64,000 nt of DNA from Opitutaceae bacterium (GCA_018402455.1 JAGYIG010000005.1:62001-126000), one strand, 5' to 3'; shown: positions 1 to 8,872, numbered from the stretch's first letter. The notes: generated by a model from the sequence alone, not told the origin. Numbers and translations are program-made.

Positions 1-956
1 CGGTTCACCAACCGACCGAGTTGCGGCACAAACCCGATGAGTAGGGCGGTGTTGAGCAAGTTAAACCCGGTGTGAAAGGCGGCCATATGGAAGGGGATGT
101 TGCCGGGTTTTAGGGCATCTCCAGGCATGATCCAATCCGCTGCCTGCGTGAGGGGGACGAACAAAACAATGGCCCAGGTCACCCCGATGAAGTTGAAGAA
201 GAAGTGGGCGAGGGCGGCGCGCTTGGCGTTGGCGTTGGCGCTCAACGCGGCGAGGTTGGCGGTGATGGTGGTGCCGACATTTTCCCCCAAAATGATGGCG
301 GCGGCCGTGGGAAAATCGATCCAACCCTTGGCGGCCATCGTGATGGTGATGGCCCCGGCGACGGAGGAAGACTGGACCACCACCGTCAAAATCGTGCCAA
401 AAACGAAGAAGAACAGGACCGAAAAAATCCCCCGATCGGTGTAGCTCTGGATGAAGGCCAAGGCTTCCGGATTGTTCTGGATATCGGGGACGGAGTCCTT
501 GAGGAACACCAGGCCGAGGAACAACAGCCCGAACCCAATGAGAAACTCGCCGGCGTCCTTGAGGCTCGACCGTCGTGAGAACAACAGCGGCATGGCCACC
601 CCGATGATGGGTAAGGCCACGGCGGACAGGCTGAATTTGAACCCGAGGAGGGAAACGATCCAGAACGTCGTGGTGGTGCCCAGATTGGCCCCCATGATCA
701 CGCCGATGGCCTCCACGACCGTCAGCAGTCCCGCGTTGACGAAGCTGACCATCATGACCGTGGAGGCCGAGGAGGACTGCACCATGCACGTCACCAGAAA
801 TCCGGTACCGACGCCGGCGAAGCGGTTTCGGGTCATGGTCCGCATCAGCGCCCGCAGGCGGTCGCCGGAAAGTTTTTGCAGGGCCTCCGACATGACTTTC
901 ATGCCAAAGAGGAACATGCCCAAGGAACCAAGGATTTCGAAGAGGGTGCCGATCAT
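1..956 (-). CDS. Na/Pi cotransporter family protein (3' end cut by window edge)
   Basis: Integral membrane protein of the sodium-dependent phosphate cotransporter (NptA/PNaS) family, expected to move phosphate with sodium across the inner membrane. The start at 956 gives the N-terminus MIGTLFEILGSLGMF, a typical first membrane helix. The family's inverted duplication is visible: QSSSA with GANLGTT in the first half and QSSSV with GENVGTT in the second. About 318 residues are present and the reading frame is still open at position 1, so any C-terminal PhoU-like region lies outside the window. The long overlapping frames on both strands are shadows of this gene. Family assignment is firm; the substrate is inferred from the family. 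Confidence 0.9.
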   Translation of the reverse strand, partial: MIGTLFEILGSLGMFLFGMKVMSEALQKLSGDRLRALMRTMTRNRFAGVGTGFLVTCMVQSSSASTVMMVSFVNAGLLTVVEAIGVIMGANLGTTTTFWIVSLLGFKFSLSAVALPIIGVAMPLLFSRRSSLKDAGEFLIGFGLLFLGLVFLKDSVPDIQNNPEALAFIQSYTDRGIFSVLFFFVFGTILTVVVQSSSVAGAITITMAAKGWIDFPTAAAIILGENVGTTITANLAALSANANAKRAALAHFFFNFIGVTWAIVLFVPLTQAADWIMPGDALKPGNIPFHMAAFHTGFNLLNTALLIGFVPQLGRLVN

Positions 957-1128
957 GCGGGAGGGGTTGGGGTCGAAGGAGGGCAGGGTCGGCCCTCGGG
1001 GGCAAACCCGTTGTCACCCAGATGTCACATTTGTCTGCCCGCGTGAAGGGTCAGGTTGGGTTCACAAAAAACCCGGCGGCAAGCCGGGCGGTGGTCGTGG
1101 TGGTGGCGGTACGGATGCCGTCGAGCGG

Positions 1129-1854
1129 TCACATGCCGCGCTTGATGAAGTCCACTTCCTCGGTTTCGGAGTTCACCTTGACCTCGTGGTCCTTTTCCGT
1201 GGTCACGCCGATGTAGTCGACCACCACGGAAGCGAGGACGGGAAGGGTCTTTCGGATATCGTCGTCCTCGGCTTCATTGGAGACGTAGACACTCCAGAGC
1301 TGTTCCGGCGGGCGTTCGTCACCGCTGCTGATGTTTTCCCGAGCCGACACTCGCAGGTATTTTTCGTAGACGGTGACGGGGATGGTTTTGTCCTCAAAGC
1401 CGATCAGTTCCTGGGTGGGCGGATCGAGCACGGAGACCCGGCGGTATTGGATTTCGCCCGAAGCGGTGCGGGTGGGCACGATGACGGAGCGCACCCCGCC
1501 CTGCATCCGCGCAAAAACGGGGACTGAGCGGGTTTCAAATTCCACCCGGGGGGGTTCGACGTCGTAGTCGATCTCCACGACCATGTCGGCGTTTTCCGGG
1601 TTCGGGGCCTCGTAGAGGCCGCGGCCGGAGAGGGCGGCTTTCACATACTCCACGGCCTCACGCGTGCGGAGATCGGTGCGGGGATCCCCACCGTTTTTGG
1701 TGATGATGCGATAGGATTCACCGGAAGGCTTTTTGGCTTCGTTGGCGATCGCGTTAATTTTTACGTTGTAGCTGTTGGTCTGACAGCCCGCCAGAACCGC
1801 CACCCCGAGGATGAGCAGCGAAGACCTGATCGACTGAGAAGTGAAGCGGACCAT
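1129..1854 (-). CDS. Predicted lipoprotein, DUF4136-like
   Basis: A 241-residue secreted lipoprotein. I chose the ATG at 1854 because it gives a clean lipoprotein signal: positive N-region, hydrophobic core and a lipobox ending in LAGC at about residue 23. The mature part has a charged N-terminal stretch, an alternating-strand region and a C-terminal acidic tail. It resembles DUF4136-type envelope lipoproteins, but I see no catalytic motif. The gene follows the true end of the preceding glycine-zipper gene (1868) by 13 bases, so the two are probably one operon. Function unknown. Confidence 0.8.
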   Translation of the reverse strand: MVRFTSQSIRSSLLILGVAVLAGCQTNSYNVKINAIANEAKKPSGESYRIITKNGGDPRTDLRTREAVEYVKAALSGRGLYEAPNPENADMVVEIDYDVEPPRVEFETRSVPVFARMQGGVRSVIVPTRTASGEIQYRRVSVLDPPTQELIGFEDKTIPVTVYEKYLRVSARENISSGDERPPEQLWSVYVSNEAEDDDIRKTLPVLASVVVDYIGVTTEKDHEVKVNSETEEVDFIKRGM

Positions 1855-1867
1855 GGCAGGGGGCGAG

Positions 1868-2442
1868 TCAGGGAGTGCTGACCGTAGTTTCCCCGCGAAG
1901 TTCCGCGAGTTCCGCCTCGAGCCGGGCGATTTCGGCGGTCTCGGCGGCGATTTTGGCTTCGGTCTCATCCAGCTCTTTTTTCCGGCTCAAGGCCCACTCG
2001 CGTTCGGCTCTCAGTTCGGCCAAGCGGGCGCAGGGCATCCATCAGTGCGCTGGGCGTCGCCCAGTTCGGCGTCGGTGATGCGAAAGCCTTGGGCGATGGC
2101 CAATTCTTCATTGAGTTGTTCGTTGAGCCTGGCTTCCTCCTGCCGTTTGCGGGCGACCTCCTGCTGGTAGGCCCGTTCTTGGGCGAGCTGGTCTTGGGCG
2201 CTGCGCTCTTTCATTTCTTGGACGAGGCCCACCGCCGCTCCGGCCAGGGCGCCGGCTGCACCGCCGATGGCGGCGCCGGATGCGGAGTTGCCTGATCCCG
2301 TGTTGTTGCCAATCACCGCCCCGGCCAAGGCGCCACCGGCCGCGCCGACCCCGGCACCCTTGGCCGTTTTGGAAGGGGCGACCTGACAGCCGGTCAGCAG
2401 GATGAATGCGAGGGCGGGGACAACGACTAGGAATGTTCTCAT
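1868..2442 (-). CDS. Glycine-zipper outer-membrane lipoprotein, C-terminal coiled coil split by an apparent frameshift
   Basis: The start at 2442 gives a lipoprotein signal with lipobox LTGC. It is followed by a glycine-zipper segment (repeats of GxxxG such as GAAGGALAGAVIG and GGAAGALAGAAVG) and a charged coiled coil. In the uninterrupted frame the protein ends at 2011 in an uncharacteristic CPAPAWPN tail. In the -1 frame from about 2030 to 1868 there is a typical coiled coil (ELDETEAKIAAETAEIARLE) ending 13 bases before the next gene. The complete span is one base short of a whole number of codons, as expected if one base was lost near 2010-2040. Either the gene is broken or the base is a sequencing error. 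Glycine-zipper lipoproteins of this kind sit in the envelope; the exact role is unknown. Confidence 0.72.
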
Positions 2443-2622
2443 TATCGGGCGACGTTTGATTTTCACCAAGGGGTCGTTAGAAGGTGGTAGATGTAAATAG
2501 AGACGCGCCGCGACGCAAGGCCGACTGACGGTTCGTTGTTCGACACGTCTCACCCCGAAATTGTTCAGTAAGAATTTTTATTTTCCTCGGCACATTTGCC
2601 CAAACCAGCGCTCTTATCCCTC

Positions 2623-3480
2623 ATGACCTCTTTGCCCCAGCGAGGATTTTTCACCCAAGGTTTTATCGTTCAAAGTGTTGGTCTGCTCGTCGCCATTATC
2701 GGGGTGGGCCAGCTCTACAGCCAGTACATACGCCCCCAGGCCGCGGAGGTGGAGATCACCCGGCGCATCCTGGAGCAGCGCGGAGCGGAGGAGGCCACGG
2801 AGATGTCCCGGAACTTCGTGGTCATCCTGAAAGACTTCGAGCAGCAGGCCTGTATGACGCTGATGGCGTGGGCCACGATCCTGTTGGCCTACAAGCTCTG
2901 GTTGGTGGGCCGCGAGCGCAGCGTTATCGACCGGGATTTTGTCGAGCTCGAAGTGGGGCAACGGATCCTGCCGGAGGCCGCTCTGGATTATTCGAAGGAA
3001 GTGCAGGCGGTGATGCAGGAGGAGAAGGGGTTGGCCCGAAAACTTTTGCCCACTTTTGTGCTGGCCGCCCTGCAGCGTTTTAACGCGACGCACTCCATCC
3101 AAGATGCGGCGGGCGCCGTCACGGAGCGTTCGCAGGCGGCGGCCGATGAGTTGGACTCCGACCTCTCGCTGGTGCGCTACATCACGTGGGCGATTCCGTC
3201 CGTGGGCTTCATCGGCACCGTGCGGGGTATCGGCGATGCGTTGGCGCAGGCCGACGAAGCCCTGCAGGGGGACCTGGCGGGCGTGACTAATTCACTGGGC
3301 TTGGCGTTTAATTCGACCTTGGTCGCCTTGGTGCTGAGCATCATTTTGATGTTTTTCATGCACCTGTTGCAGGCGCGGCAGGAGCACCTGATCCAGGATT
3401 TTCAAGAATACTGCCGGATCAAGATTGTCGACCTGATGAAGGTCCCGGCCCGCGACGACATGGACTCCACGTTCGTCTGA
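2623..3480 (+). CDS. MotA/TolQ/ExbB proton channel family protein
   Basis: A 285-residue inner-membrane protein of the TolQ/ExbB/MotA family, which forms proton-conducting stators that energise envelope machines. Hydrophobic segments lie near residues 12-32, 82-100, 185-205 and 225-248. The signature before the third helix, IPSVGFIGTVRGIGDAL, matches the family's conserved GxxGTVxG block. I prefer the ATG at 2623 over the TTG at 2596. It opens a same-strand run of four genes (to 7078), and the two VWA proteins at the end carry an ExbD-like membrane aspartate, so it probably powers them. It diverges from the lipoprotein pair on the other strand with about 180 bases between. Confidence 0.9.
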   Translation: MTSLPQRGFFTQGFIVQSVGLLVAIIGVGQLYSQYIRPQAAEVEITRRILEQRGAEEATEMSRNFVVILKDFEQQACMTLMAWATILLAYKLWLVGRERSVIDRDFVELEVGQRILPEAALDYSKEVQAVMQEEKGLARKLLPTFVLAALQRFNATHSIQDAAGAVTERSQAAADELDSDLSLVRYITWAIPSVGFIGTVRGIGDALAQADEALQGDLAGVTNSLGLAFNSTLVALVLSIILMFFMHLLQARQEHLIQDFQEYCRIKIVDLMKVPARDDMDSTFV

Positions 3481-3511
3481 TTCCCTTAACCCCGATCCTC
3501 TTCGAGCTCTT

Positions 3512-4972
3512 ATGTCCTACGCCTGTGGAATTGAATTTTCTGACTTTGGCTTCAACGCCTCCTTCATCGACGACGCCGGCGAGGTCCACGCCCCGGTCGA
3601 TGAATCTTCGGGCAGCTGGCCGGCCTTTGCGGCGTGGAACGGCTCGAAACTGATCTTCGGCCGGGAGGCCGAGCAGCGGTGGCGCCTGCACCCGCGGCAG
3701 GCGAGCCATGTCTTTTGGGAACACCTTTCCCTGGCGCCGTCCGATCTCGAAGGTCCGCCCCGGGTGCCGGCCTATTCGGAACTCGCCTACGCGTTTCTGA
3801 GCGCCTTTTGGGAGGGGCTCGTCGCGCAATCGGGCAAGCCCGAAAAAGTGGTGTTGGCCATGCCCGGACAGCTGCTGGGCGACGGCGATGGCGACAGCCC
3901 CTCGATCGGGCTGATTCTGGCGATGGCGCGCGATTTGCAGATTCCGTTGGCGGGGCTGTGCGGGCTTTCCACCGGCTCGCTGAACGATCCCGTGTCGACG
4001 GCGGGCCTGACCGGTGGCCGCATCCTCTACCTGGACCTGCACCTGCATTCGGCGGCGATGTCGTTGTTGACGACCGATCAGGACGGCCGGCTGCATCGCC
4101 GACGCTACATGCGGCTGCCCCGGTTGGGCTACATTCCCCTCATTCAAGGCCTCCACCGGGCGATGGGGAACCGATTTTTGCGAGCGACAGCTTTCGACGT
4201 GACGGCGCAACGGGAGCTCGACCAGGCGTTTTACGAACAGACTCGGGAGCAGTTGCTCGATGCCAGCCGCGGAGCGGATATCCGCTACTCCATCCAGACG
4301 GCCACGCGGGTGCACCAGGCGGCCTTTCCGCGGGAAACGTTGCGGCGGGATCTGGGTTCGCACGAACAGGGCTGGGCGGATGCGGCCCGGAAGTTCCTGC
4401 GGGATGCGTCATTGGCGCCCAAGGATGTCACCGTGGTGGTGAGCTCCCGCTTGCGCATGTTGCCGGGCATGGACGAAGCCCTGACCTCGCGAGGGTTTTC
4501 GCGCATGGTGCATTTGCAGCCGGGGGCGGCCGCCCGGGGGGCGGCCCGTTTTGCGGTGGCGCAGGACGTCGCCCAGGACATCAGCACCGTGCCGGTCATC
4601 AGTGCGGTGGAGGTTTCGGCGCAGGCCTCGGATCACAAGAATGGGGTGGAAGTCGTCCATGTCGCCGGGGCTCACGGTTCGACGGATTTGGTGGCGAGTC
4701 ACCTCGTGGTCGAAGGGCGGGCCTATTCGTTGCACGCCTTGCCGGAGGTGCTGCAAGGCGATGCTGACTCCGCCACGCCGCCGGCCATTCCGGCGCTGGC
4801 CCGTTTGGGGCCGGTTCCGGTGCGCCTGCTGCGGCAGGAGGGAGAGTGGCACATCGAGACCCCGGATTCCGGCGCGTTGTTGATGGCCCCCGGCGATCGT
4901 CTGCGCCTGCGTCATCATCAGGAGGAGGTTGAACTTTTGATCGCGGCCGAGAGCCGACCGGGATCGGTCTGA
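3512..4972 (+). CDS. Degenerate actin/Hsp70-fold (ASKHA) protein
   Basis: A 486-residue cytoplasmic protein resembling the Hsp70/actin fold. The N-terminus GIEFSDFGFNAS sits where Hsp70 has its phosphate-1 loop, KVVLAMPGQ resembles the VxxVPA strand, and ILYLDLHLHSAAMSLL sits where the phosphate-2 loop (DxGGGT) would be. The glycines that hold ATP phosphates are largely missing, so it may bind nucleotide poorly or not at all. The last 100 residues are unlike Hsp70. It lies 31 bases after the proton channel gene and 25 bases before the first VWA gene, so it is very likely cotranscribed with them. The fold is an inference from motif order and would need structure prediction to confirm. Confidence 0.6.
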   Translation: MSYACGIEFSDFGFNASFIDDAGEVHAPVDESSGSWPAFAAWNGSKLIFGREAEQRWRLHPRQASHVFWEHLSLAPSDLEGPPRVPAYSELAYAFLSAFWEGLVAQSGKPEKVVLAMPGQLLGDGDGDSPSIGLILAMARDLQIPLAGLCGLSTGSLNDPVSTAGLTGGRILYLDLHLHSAAMSLLTTDQDGRLHRRRYMRLPRLGYIPLIQGLHRAMGNRFLRATAFDVTAQRELDQAFYEQTREQLLDASRGADIRYSIQTATRVHQAAFPRETLRRDLGSHEQGWADAARKFLRDASLAPKDVTVVVSSRLRMLPGMDEALTSRGFSRMVHLQPGAAARGAARFAVAQDVAQDISTVPVISAVEVSAQASDHKNGVEVVHVAGAHGSTDLVASHLVVEGRAYSLHALPEVLQGDADSATPPAIPALARLGPVPVRLLRQEGEWHIETPDSGALLMAPGDRLRLRHHQEEVELLIAAESRPGSV

Positions 4973-4997
4973 AGGGGGGGAGAAAGGACCTCAAGTC

Positions 4998-6065
4998 ATG
5001 GCCCGCAAGCGACGCAACCAGCAGACTTTCAGCATCTCCTTCCTGGACTGCATTTGCTGTGGTTTTGGGGGGGTGCTGCTGCTGTTTGTGCTGGTTGCCG
5101 GCAAGACCCAGAATGATGAGGAGAGGCAGCTTTCGGAAATTCGGGCGGTGCTCGGTCAGTTCGAGTTCGATGTCAAAAGCCGGGAGGAACGAATCGATGC
5201 GCTGACCCGTGAGGCGCAGGTGGATGAGGGCGAGACCGAGCAAACGGAGTTGCGCAACACGATCACGGCCGTCGAGGTCACCGAGCTCGAACAGACCCTG
5301 GCGAAACTGCTGCAGAGCGAATCGAAAATGCGTCAGGACATGGAGCAGCTGCTGGCCGATAAGGAGGAGCTGGCGAAGACCGAGGTGCCCGATCCGGTGC
5401 CGATTCCGAATGTGCAACGTCGCCAGTATTTGACCGGCTTCGAACTGGAGGGAGAACACATTCTCTTTCTCGTGCGGGCTTCGGGCAGCATGGTGGGAAA
5501 CACGATCGAGGAGGCGATCGCGTTGCAGAGCAAATCCGATGAGGAGAAACGGTCCTCGGCCAAGTGGACCCGGGTGGTCGATTCCGTGCGTTGGATGATC
5601 TCCGCCTTGCCGGCGGAGTCCTCGTTCCAGGTGCTCCTCTTTGCGGAGGACACCCAGCCCTTGATCGACACCCATTCCATCGACTGGATTTATCGGGATG
5701 ATACTGAGATGATACAGGACGTGTTGGATGCGCTGGCCAAAGTTGTGCCGGCGGGCGGCGCGAACATGGAGCGGGCTTTCAGTGTAGCGCGGTCGCTGAG
5801 CACGGTGCCGGATTCGGTGGTGCTGTTGACGGATGGGTTACCGACCCAGAGCGACAGCTTTCCCTCGGGGGAATTTGTCACCGAAACGGATCGGGTGCGC
5901 TACTTCAATGCCGCGGCGCGAATTGCGGCGCCAGGGATTCCGATCAACACCATCCTTTATCCCCTCGAAGGCGATCCCGCCTCGCCGTTTCTGTTCTGGC
6001 AGCTGGCCGACCGCACCAAAGGGGCGTTGGTCAGCCCCGCTCCTTCCTGGCCTGACATCCGATGA
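4998..6065 (+). CDS. Membrane-anchored VWA-domain protein A (MIDAS first Asp missing)
   Basis: A 355-residue protein. It has a short basic N-terminus, one membrane helix near residues 12-34 containing SFLDCICCGFG, a coiled coil at about residues 40-130 and a von Willebrand A domain from about 150. The VWA metal site is altered: the DxSxS motif reads RASGS at residues 160-164, with Arg in place of the first Asp, while LLTDG is kept. The helix places Asp17 where ExbD/TolR proteins have their proton-accepting Asp. The stop overlaps the start of the next gene by four bases (ATGA), which indicates translational coupling. The VWA domain is expected on the outer face of the inner membrane. Family is secure; partner and role are inferred. 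Confidence 0.85.
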   Translation: MARKRRNQQTFSISFLDCICCGFGGVLLLFVLVAGKTQNDEERQLSEIRAVLGQFEFDVKSREERIDALTREAQVDEGETEQTELRNTITAVEVTELEQTLAKLLQSESKMRQDMEQLLADKEELAKTEVPDPVPIPNVQRRQYLTGFELEGEHILFLVRASGSMVGNTIEEAIALQSKSDEEKRSSAKWTRVVDSVRWMISALPAESSFQVLLFAEDTQPLIDTHSIDWIYRDDTEMIQDVLDALAKVVPAGGANMERAFSVARSLSTVPDSVVLLTDGLPTQSDSFPSGEFVTETDRVRYFNAAARIAAPGIPINTILYPLEGDPASPFLFWQLADRTKGALVSPAPSWPDIR

Positions 6066-7078
6066 GACCGCGTAACAAAAGAGCCTCGTCGGATTTTGGC
6101 CTGTCGTTTCTGGACTGCATTTGTTGCGGCTTTGGCGCCATCGTGTTGTTGTTTGTGATCACCATGGGGGCGGCCAACAAGATTCGTGAAACCCTGCGCG
6201 ACCGCTTGCAGGAAGTCGCGCAGCAGCGCTTGTCCAAGGTCGAGGAACTTGATGCGCAACAGACCGAAGTCAGCCGCCGGGCGGTGGAAGCCAAACGCAA
6301 GGTCAATGTGGCCCAGACCCGGGCGGAGCGCCTGCGTTCGATGATGGACACGCTGAGTTTGCAGATTTCCCAGCTACAGGCGGGGCAGGAAGCCATGATG
6401 ATCGAGATCGAGGATGAGATGGAGGAAATTGCCTCGATGCAGACTGAGCTCGATTTCGAGATACCGTTGCCGGATATCAACCTGCCGGTTGGCTTACCGA
6501 TCGAGAGCAACTACATCGCGTTTGTCTTCGATACTTCCGGGTCAATGCGCGACACGGCGACCGATCAGATTCACGCGGCGGCGATTGAGAAAATCAAGAA
6601 CGTGTTGGACAGCTATCCGGAGATCAGAGGGGTGCAGTTTTTGGACGCCGACGGCCGGTTCATGTTACGGGGCACGCCCGGCATCTGGCTCGATGATCGA
6701 CCGGAAACCCGCCGGGGCGCGCTTATGGCGTTGGCCAACTACCCGACTTTCAGTAACTCCAATCCCGTGCCGGGCATTTTCCGGGCCATTCGATCGCTCT
6801 ATCAACCGGATAACTCGGAGATGAGGATGGCGGTGTTTGTTTTTGGGGATGAGTTCACGGGCCAAGCCGAGCCGGTCATCTCCCGGCTGGAGACGATCAA
6901 TCCGCGCAAAGAGGATGGCAGTCGGCACGTTTCGATCAATGCGGTGGGGTTCCCGACGGTGCTGCGGTATCCTTTGATGGGGGCGCACACGGGCATGAAG
7001 TTTGCCAATCTGATGCGGGAGGTCGCCTACAAGCACGACGGGGCTTTTATCGCCGTGCGCACTGGGAGCCGTCGTTAG
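6062..7078 (+). CDS. Membrane-anchored VWA-domain protein B (intact MIDAS)
   Basis: A 338-residue paralogue of the preceding gene. It shares the N-terminal anchor SFLDCICCGFG (Asp18), a coiled coil at about residues 40-130 and a VWA domain from about 150. Here the metal-ion-dependent adhesion site is intact: DTSGS at residues 157-161, so it can probably bind a divalent cation and a protein ligand. It ends the four-gene operon. A degenerate and an intact VWA protein side by side suggests a heteromer that works with the TolQ-like channel at 2623-3480. The start overlaps the previous stop by four bases. Confidence 0.87.
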   Translation: MRPRNKRASSDFGLSFLDCICCGFGAIVLLFVITMGAANKIRETLRDRLQEVAQQRLSKVEELDAQQTEVSRRAVEAKRKVNVAQTRAERLRSMMDTLSLQISQLQAGQEAMMIEIEDEMEEIASMQTELDFEIPLPDINLPVGLPIESNYIAFVFDTSGSMRDTATDQIHAAAIEKIKNVLDSYPEIRGVQFLDADGRFMLRGTPGIWLDDRPETRRGALMALANYPTFSNSNPVPGIFRAIRSLYQPDNSEMRMAVFVFGDEFTGQAEPVISRLETINPRKEDGSRHVSINAVGFPTVLRYPLMGAHTGMKFANLMREVAYKHDGAFIAVRTGSRR

Positions 7079-7141
7079 ATTGACGATTTACGTCGGGGGG
7101 CAGGGCCCACCCCACGGGTTCAACGGTTTTTGGCTTATGCG

Positions 7142-8725
7142 CTAAAGACGCGAGGCCGGGAGGGCGGGGACGGTGATGGCCATGCAGTGGATAAAACCTG
7201 AGTCGGAGACGAGGTGGTCGCAGTTGATCCAGTGAATCCTCGCCGCGGGGCGAGCTTCACGGTAGGCCGCCGCTGCCTGTCCCTCCCACGCCTTCAGTTG
7301 TTGATCGATGGCCGGGTTGCGGGAAGTGAACCGCGGAACCACAAAGGCCTGCTCTCCGGCCGCGTTGTGCAAAAACACGCTGTTGAGGTAGGAAAGGTAA
7401 CGGGTGACGGTTTCGGAGTGGATGTCGAAAAGTCGTTTTAGCGGGGCATGGCCATAAGCCTGCAACACGGCGTTGAATCCGTCCGGGGTTTCGAGGTCGG
7501 CGTGCCCCACCTCCCGTCGGATCAGGTCGGCGGTGGTTTGGCGGAGTTGGCGGAATTGATTTTGATCCAACTGCTCAAAGTCGGTGGCGGTGACGAGCTT
7601 GCGATCCAACGCGATGATTCGCACGAAATCGTCGACCGCCCGGGCGAGCACCTCGTCGGCAGACATGAATTGGATCGGCGGCATCGGCATTTTGATGATG
7701 CGCAGGTCGGGAAAGTGACGGCGCAGGTAGCGCTCGTTGCTGGCGAGTCGCTCAACGACCTGTTTCACCAGCCCGGTCCGGTAGGGATTGAACAGGTCAG
7801 CGGCGGGGTTGGCCTGGAAGTCGGGCAGGATGACGGTGCGCTCGTCGACCCACTTCAGCACCATGTCGAGGTGGTTCACCGTGGCGCCCGGCAAGGCCTG
7901 CAACACGTGGAGTTTTTTGGCGCCGAAATAGAGTTGAAACACCTGTTCGAGGGCCGGGCGATTGCCGCCGTTTTGGACCAAGGTTTGGGTGGAAATGAAG
8001 ACGTTGCCCCGGCCGTCATGCATGAAGTCGCCGCCGTCGAGCAGGAGGGGAGGGCGAATCAGGTCGACCGGCACATCGTAGCGTTGCTCGATCTCGACCG
8101 CAAGGTCGGCTGGCATGGCGTCTCCCTGCAGGGTCATGAAGCGTCGGAAAGAGTCACGATTGCCGAAAGCAGCCTCCTCCAAATCGCGCGCCAGGTTGCG
8201 GTAGACGAAATCGAGCGCGATCAGATTTTGTTGACGATCGATGCCAAAAATCGGCCCGAAGTCCCGGACCCACTTCATCAGATTGCGCGAGTCGATGAAA
8301 TGGGCTTTGGCCAGAATGGCGTCGGCCTGCGGGTGGTCGTTGATCAGAGACAGGAAGTAGGCGTGGGCCTGGGTTTGATCGTGTTCGCTGAAGATCAGCA
8401 CGTCGTTGTAGCGGTGGGCGATCTCCAGCAAGTGGACCTGGAAAAGCGCATCCTGAGGGGCCGACATGGAGGCGGCGAACGACATGGTCAGGACGGTGGC
8501 CCTTTGGGGTTCCCATTCGGTGACCAAGCGTTGCAGCGGGCGAGGCGGTGTGAAGCGAAAAGCCGTTCCCCCGGTGTCTGGTGCCAGCTCAAACTCGGCG
8601 GGAATCGGTGCCGACTGGGGGCGTTCGAGGGGCAGGCTTCGTCCCAGCCAAAAAACGGTCGCGAGGGCGAAGATGGAGACGCCAATTTTTAACCACGTAG
8701 CAAGGGGGGCAGCAGGAGAGGGCAT
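7142..8725 (-). CDS. Membrane-anchored agmatine deiminase / peptidylarginine deiminase family protein
   Basis: A 527-residue enzyme of the PAD_porph/agmatine deiminase family, which hydrolyses guanidino groups (agmatine or C-terminal arginine) to release ammonia. One hydrophobic helix at residues 10-26 points to export or anchoring with the enzyme in the periplasm. Conserved blocks are seen in order: WVRDFGPIFG, LLDGGDFMHDGRGNVF, VNHLDMVLKWVD and, at the C-terminus, SDSGFIHCMAITVP with the nucleophilic Cys. Agmatine deiminases are usually about 350-370 residues and cytoplasmic, so the extra length and the anchor make a surface or peptide-directed substrate more likely. It follows the Ser-rich gene by 147 bases on the same strand and may have its own promoter. 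Confidence 0.82.
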   Translation of the reverse strand: MPSPAAPLATWLKIGVSIFALATVFWLGRSLPLERPQSAPIPAEFELAPDTGGTAFRFTPPRPLQRLVTEWEPQRATVLTMSFAASMSAPQDALFQVHLLEIAHRYNDVLIFSEHDQTQAHAYFLSLINDHPQADAILAKAHFIDSRNLMKWVRDFGPIFGIDRQQNLIALDFVYRNLARDLEEAAFGNRDSFRRFMTLQGDAMPADLAVEIEQRYDVPVDLIRPPLLLDGGDFMHDGRGNVFISTQTLVQNGGNRPALEQVFQLYFGAKKLHVLQALPGATVNHLDMVLKWVDERTVILPDFQANPAADLFNPYRTGLVKQVVERLASNERYLRRHFPDLRIIKMPMPPIQFMSADEVLARAVDDFVRIIALDRKLVTATDFEQLDQNQFRQLRQTTADLIRREVGHADLETPDGFNAVLQAYGHAPLKRLFDIHSETVTRYLSYLNSVFLHNAAGEQAFVVPRFTSRNPAIDQQLKAWEGQAAAAYREARPAARIHWINCDHLVSDSGFIHCMAITVPALPASRL

Positions 8726-8794
8726 TCAGTTTGGAAAGAGGAAGAGGAGTCAGATTGCCCTTTCCTGACTAGGGTTCCCTCCGGGGGCTCATTT

Positions 8795-8811
8795 GCCGCT
8801 AAATTAGCGGC
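8795..8811. promoter_or_regulatory. 17-bp palindrome upstream of the deiminase gene
   Basis: A perfect inverted repeat, GCCGCTAA-A-TTAGCGGC, lies about 70 bases upstream of the deiminase start at 8725. It is a plausible operator for a dimeric regulator. It could also be a transcription terminator for the Ser-rich gene, but no T-run follows. Confidence 0.3.
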
Positions 8812-8872
8812 GCGTCCCCGTCGGTTTCGTTGTTGCCGCGATCGGTTGGCCGCCGGCGCAGATGGCGGGAGG

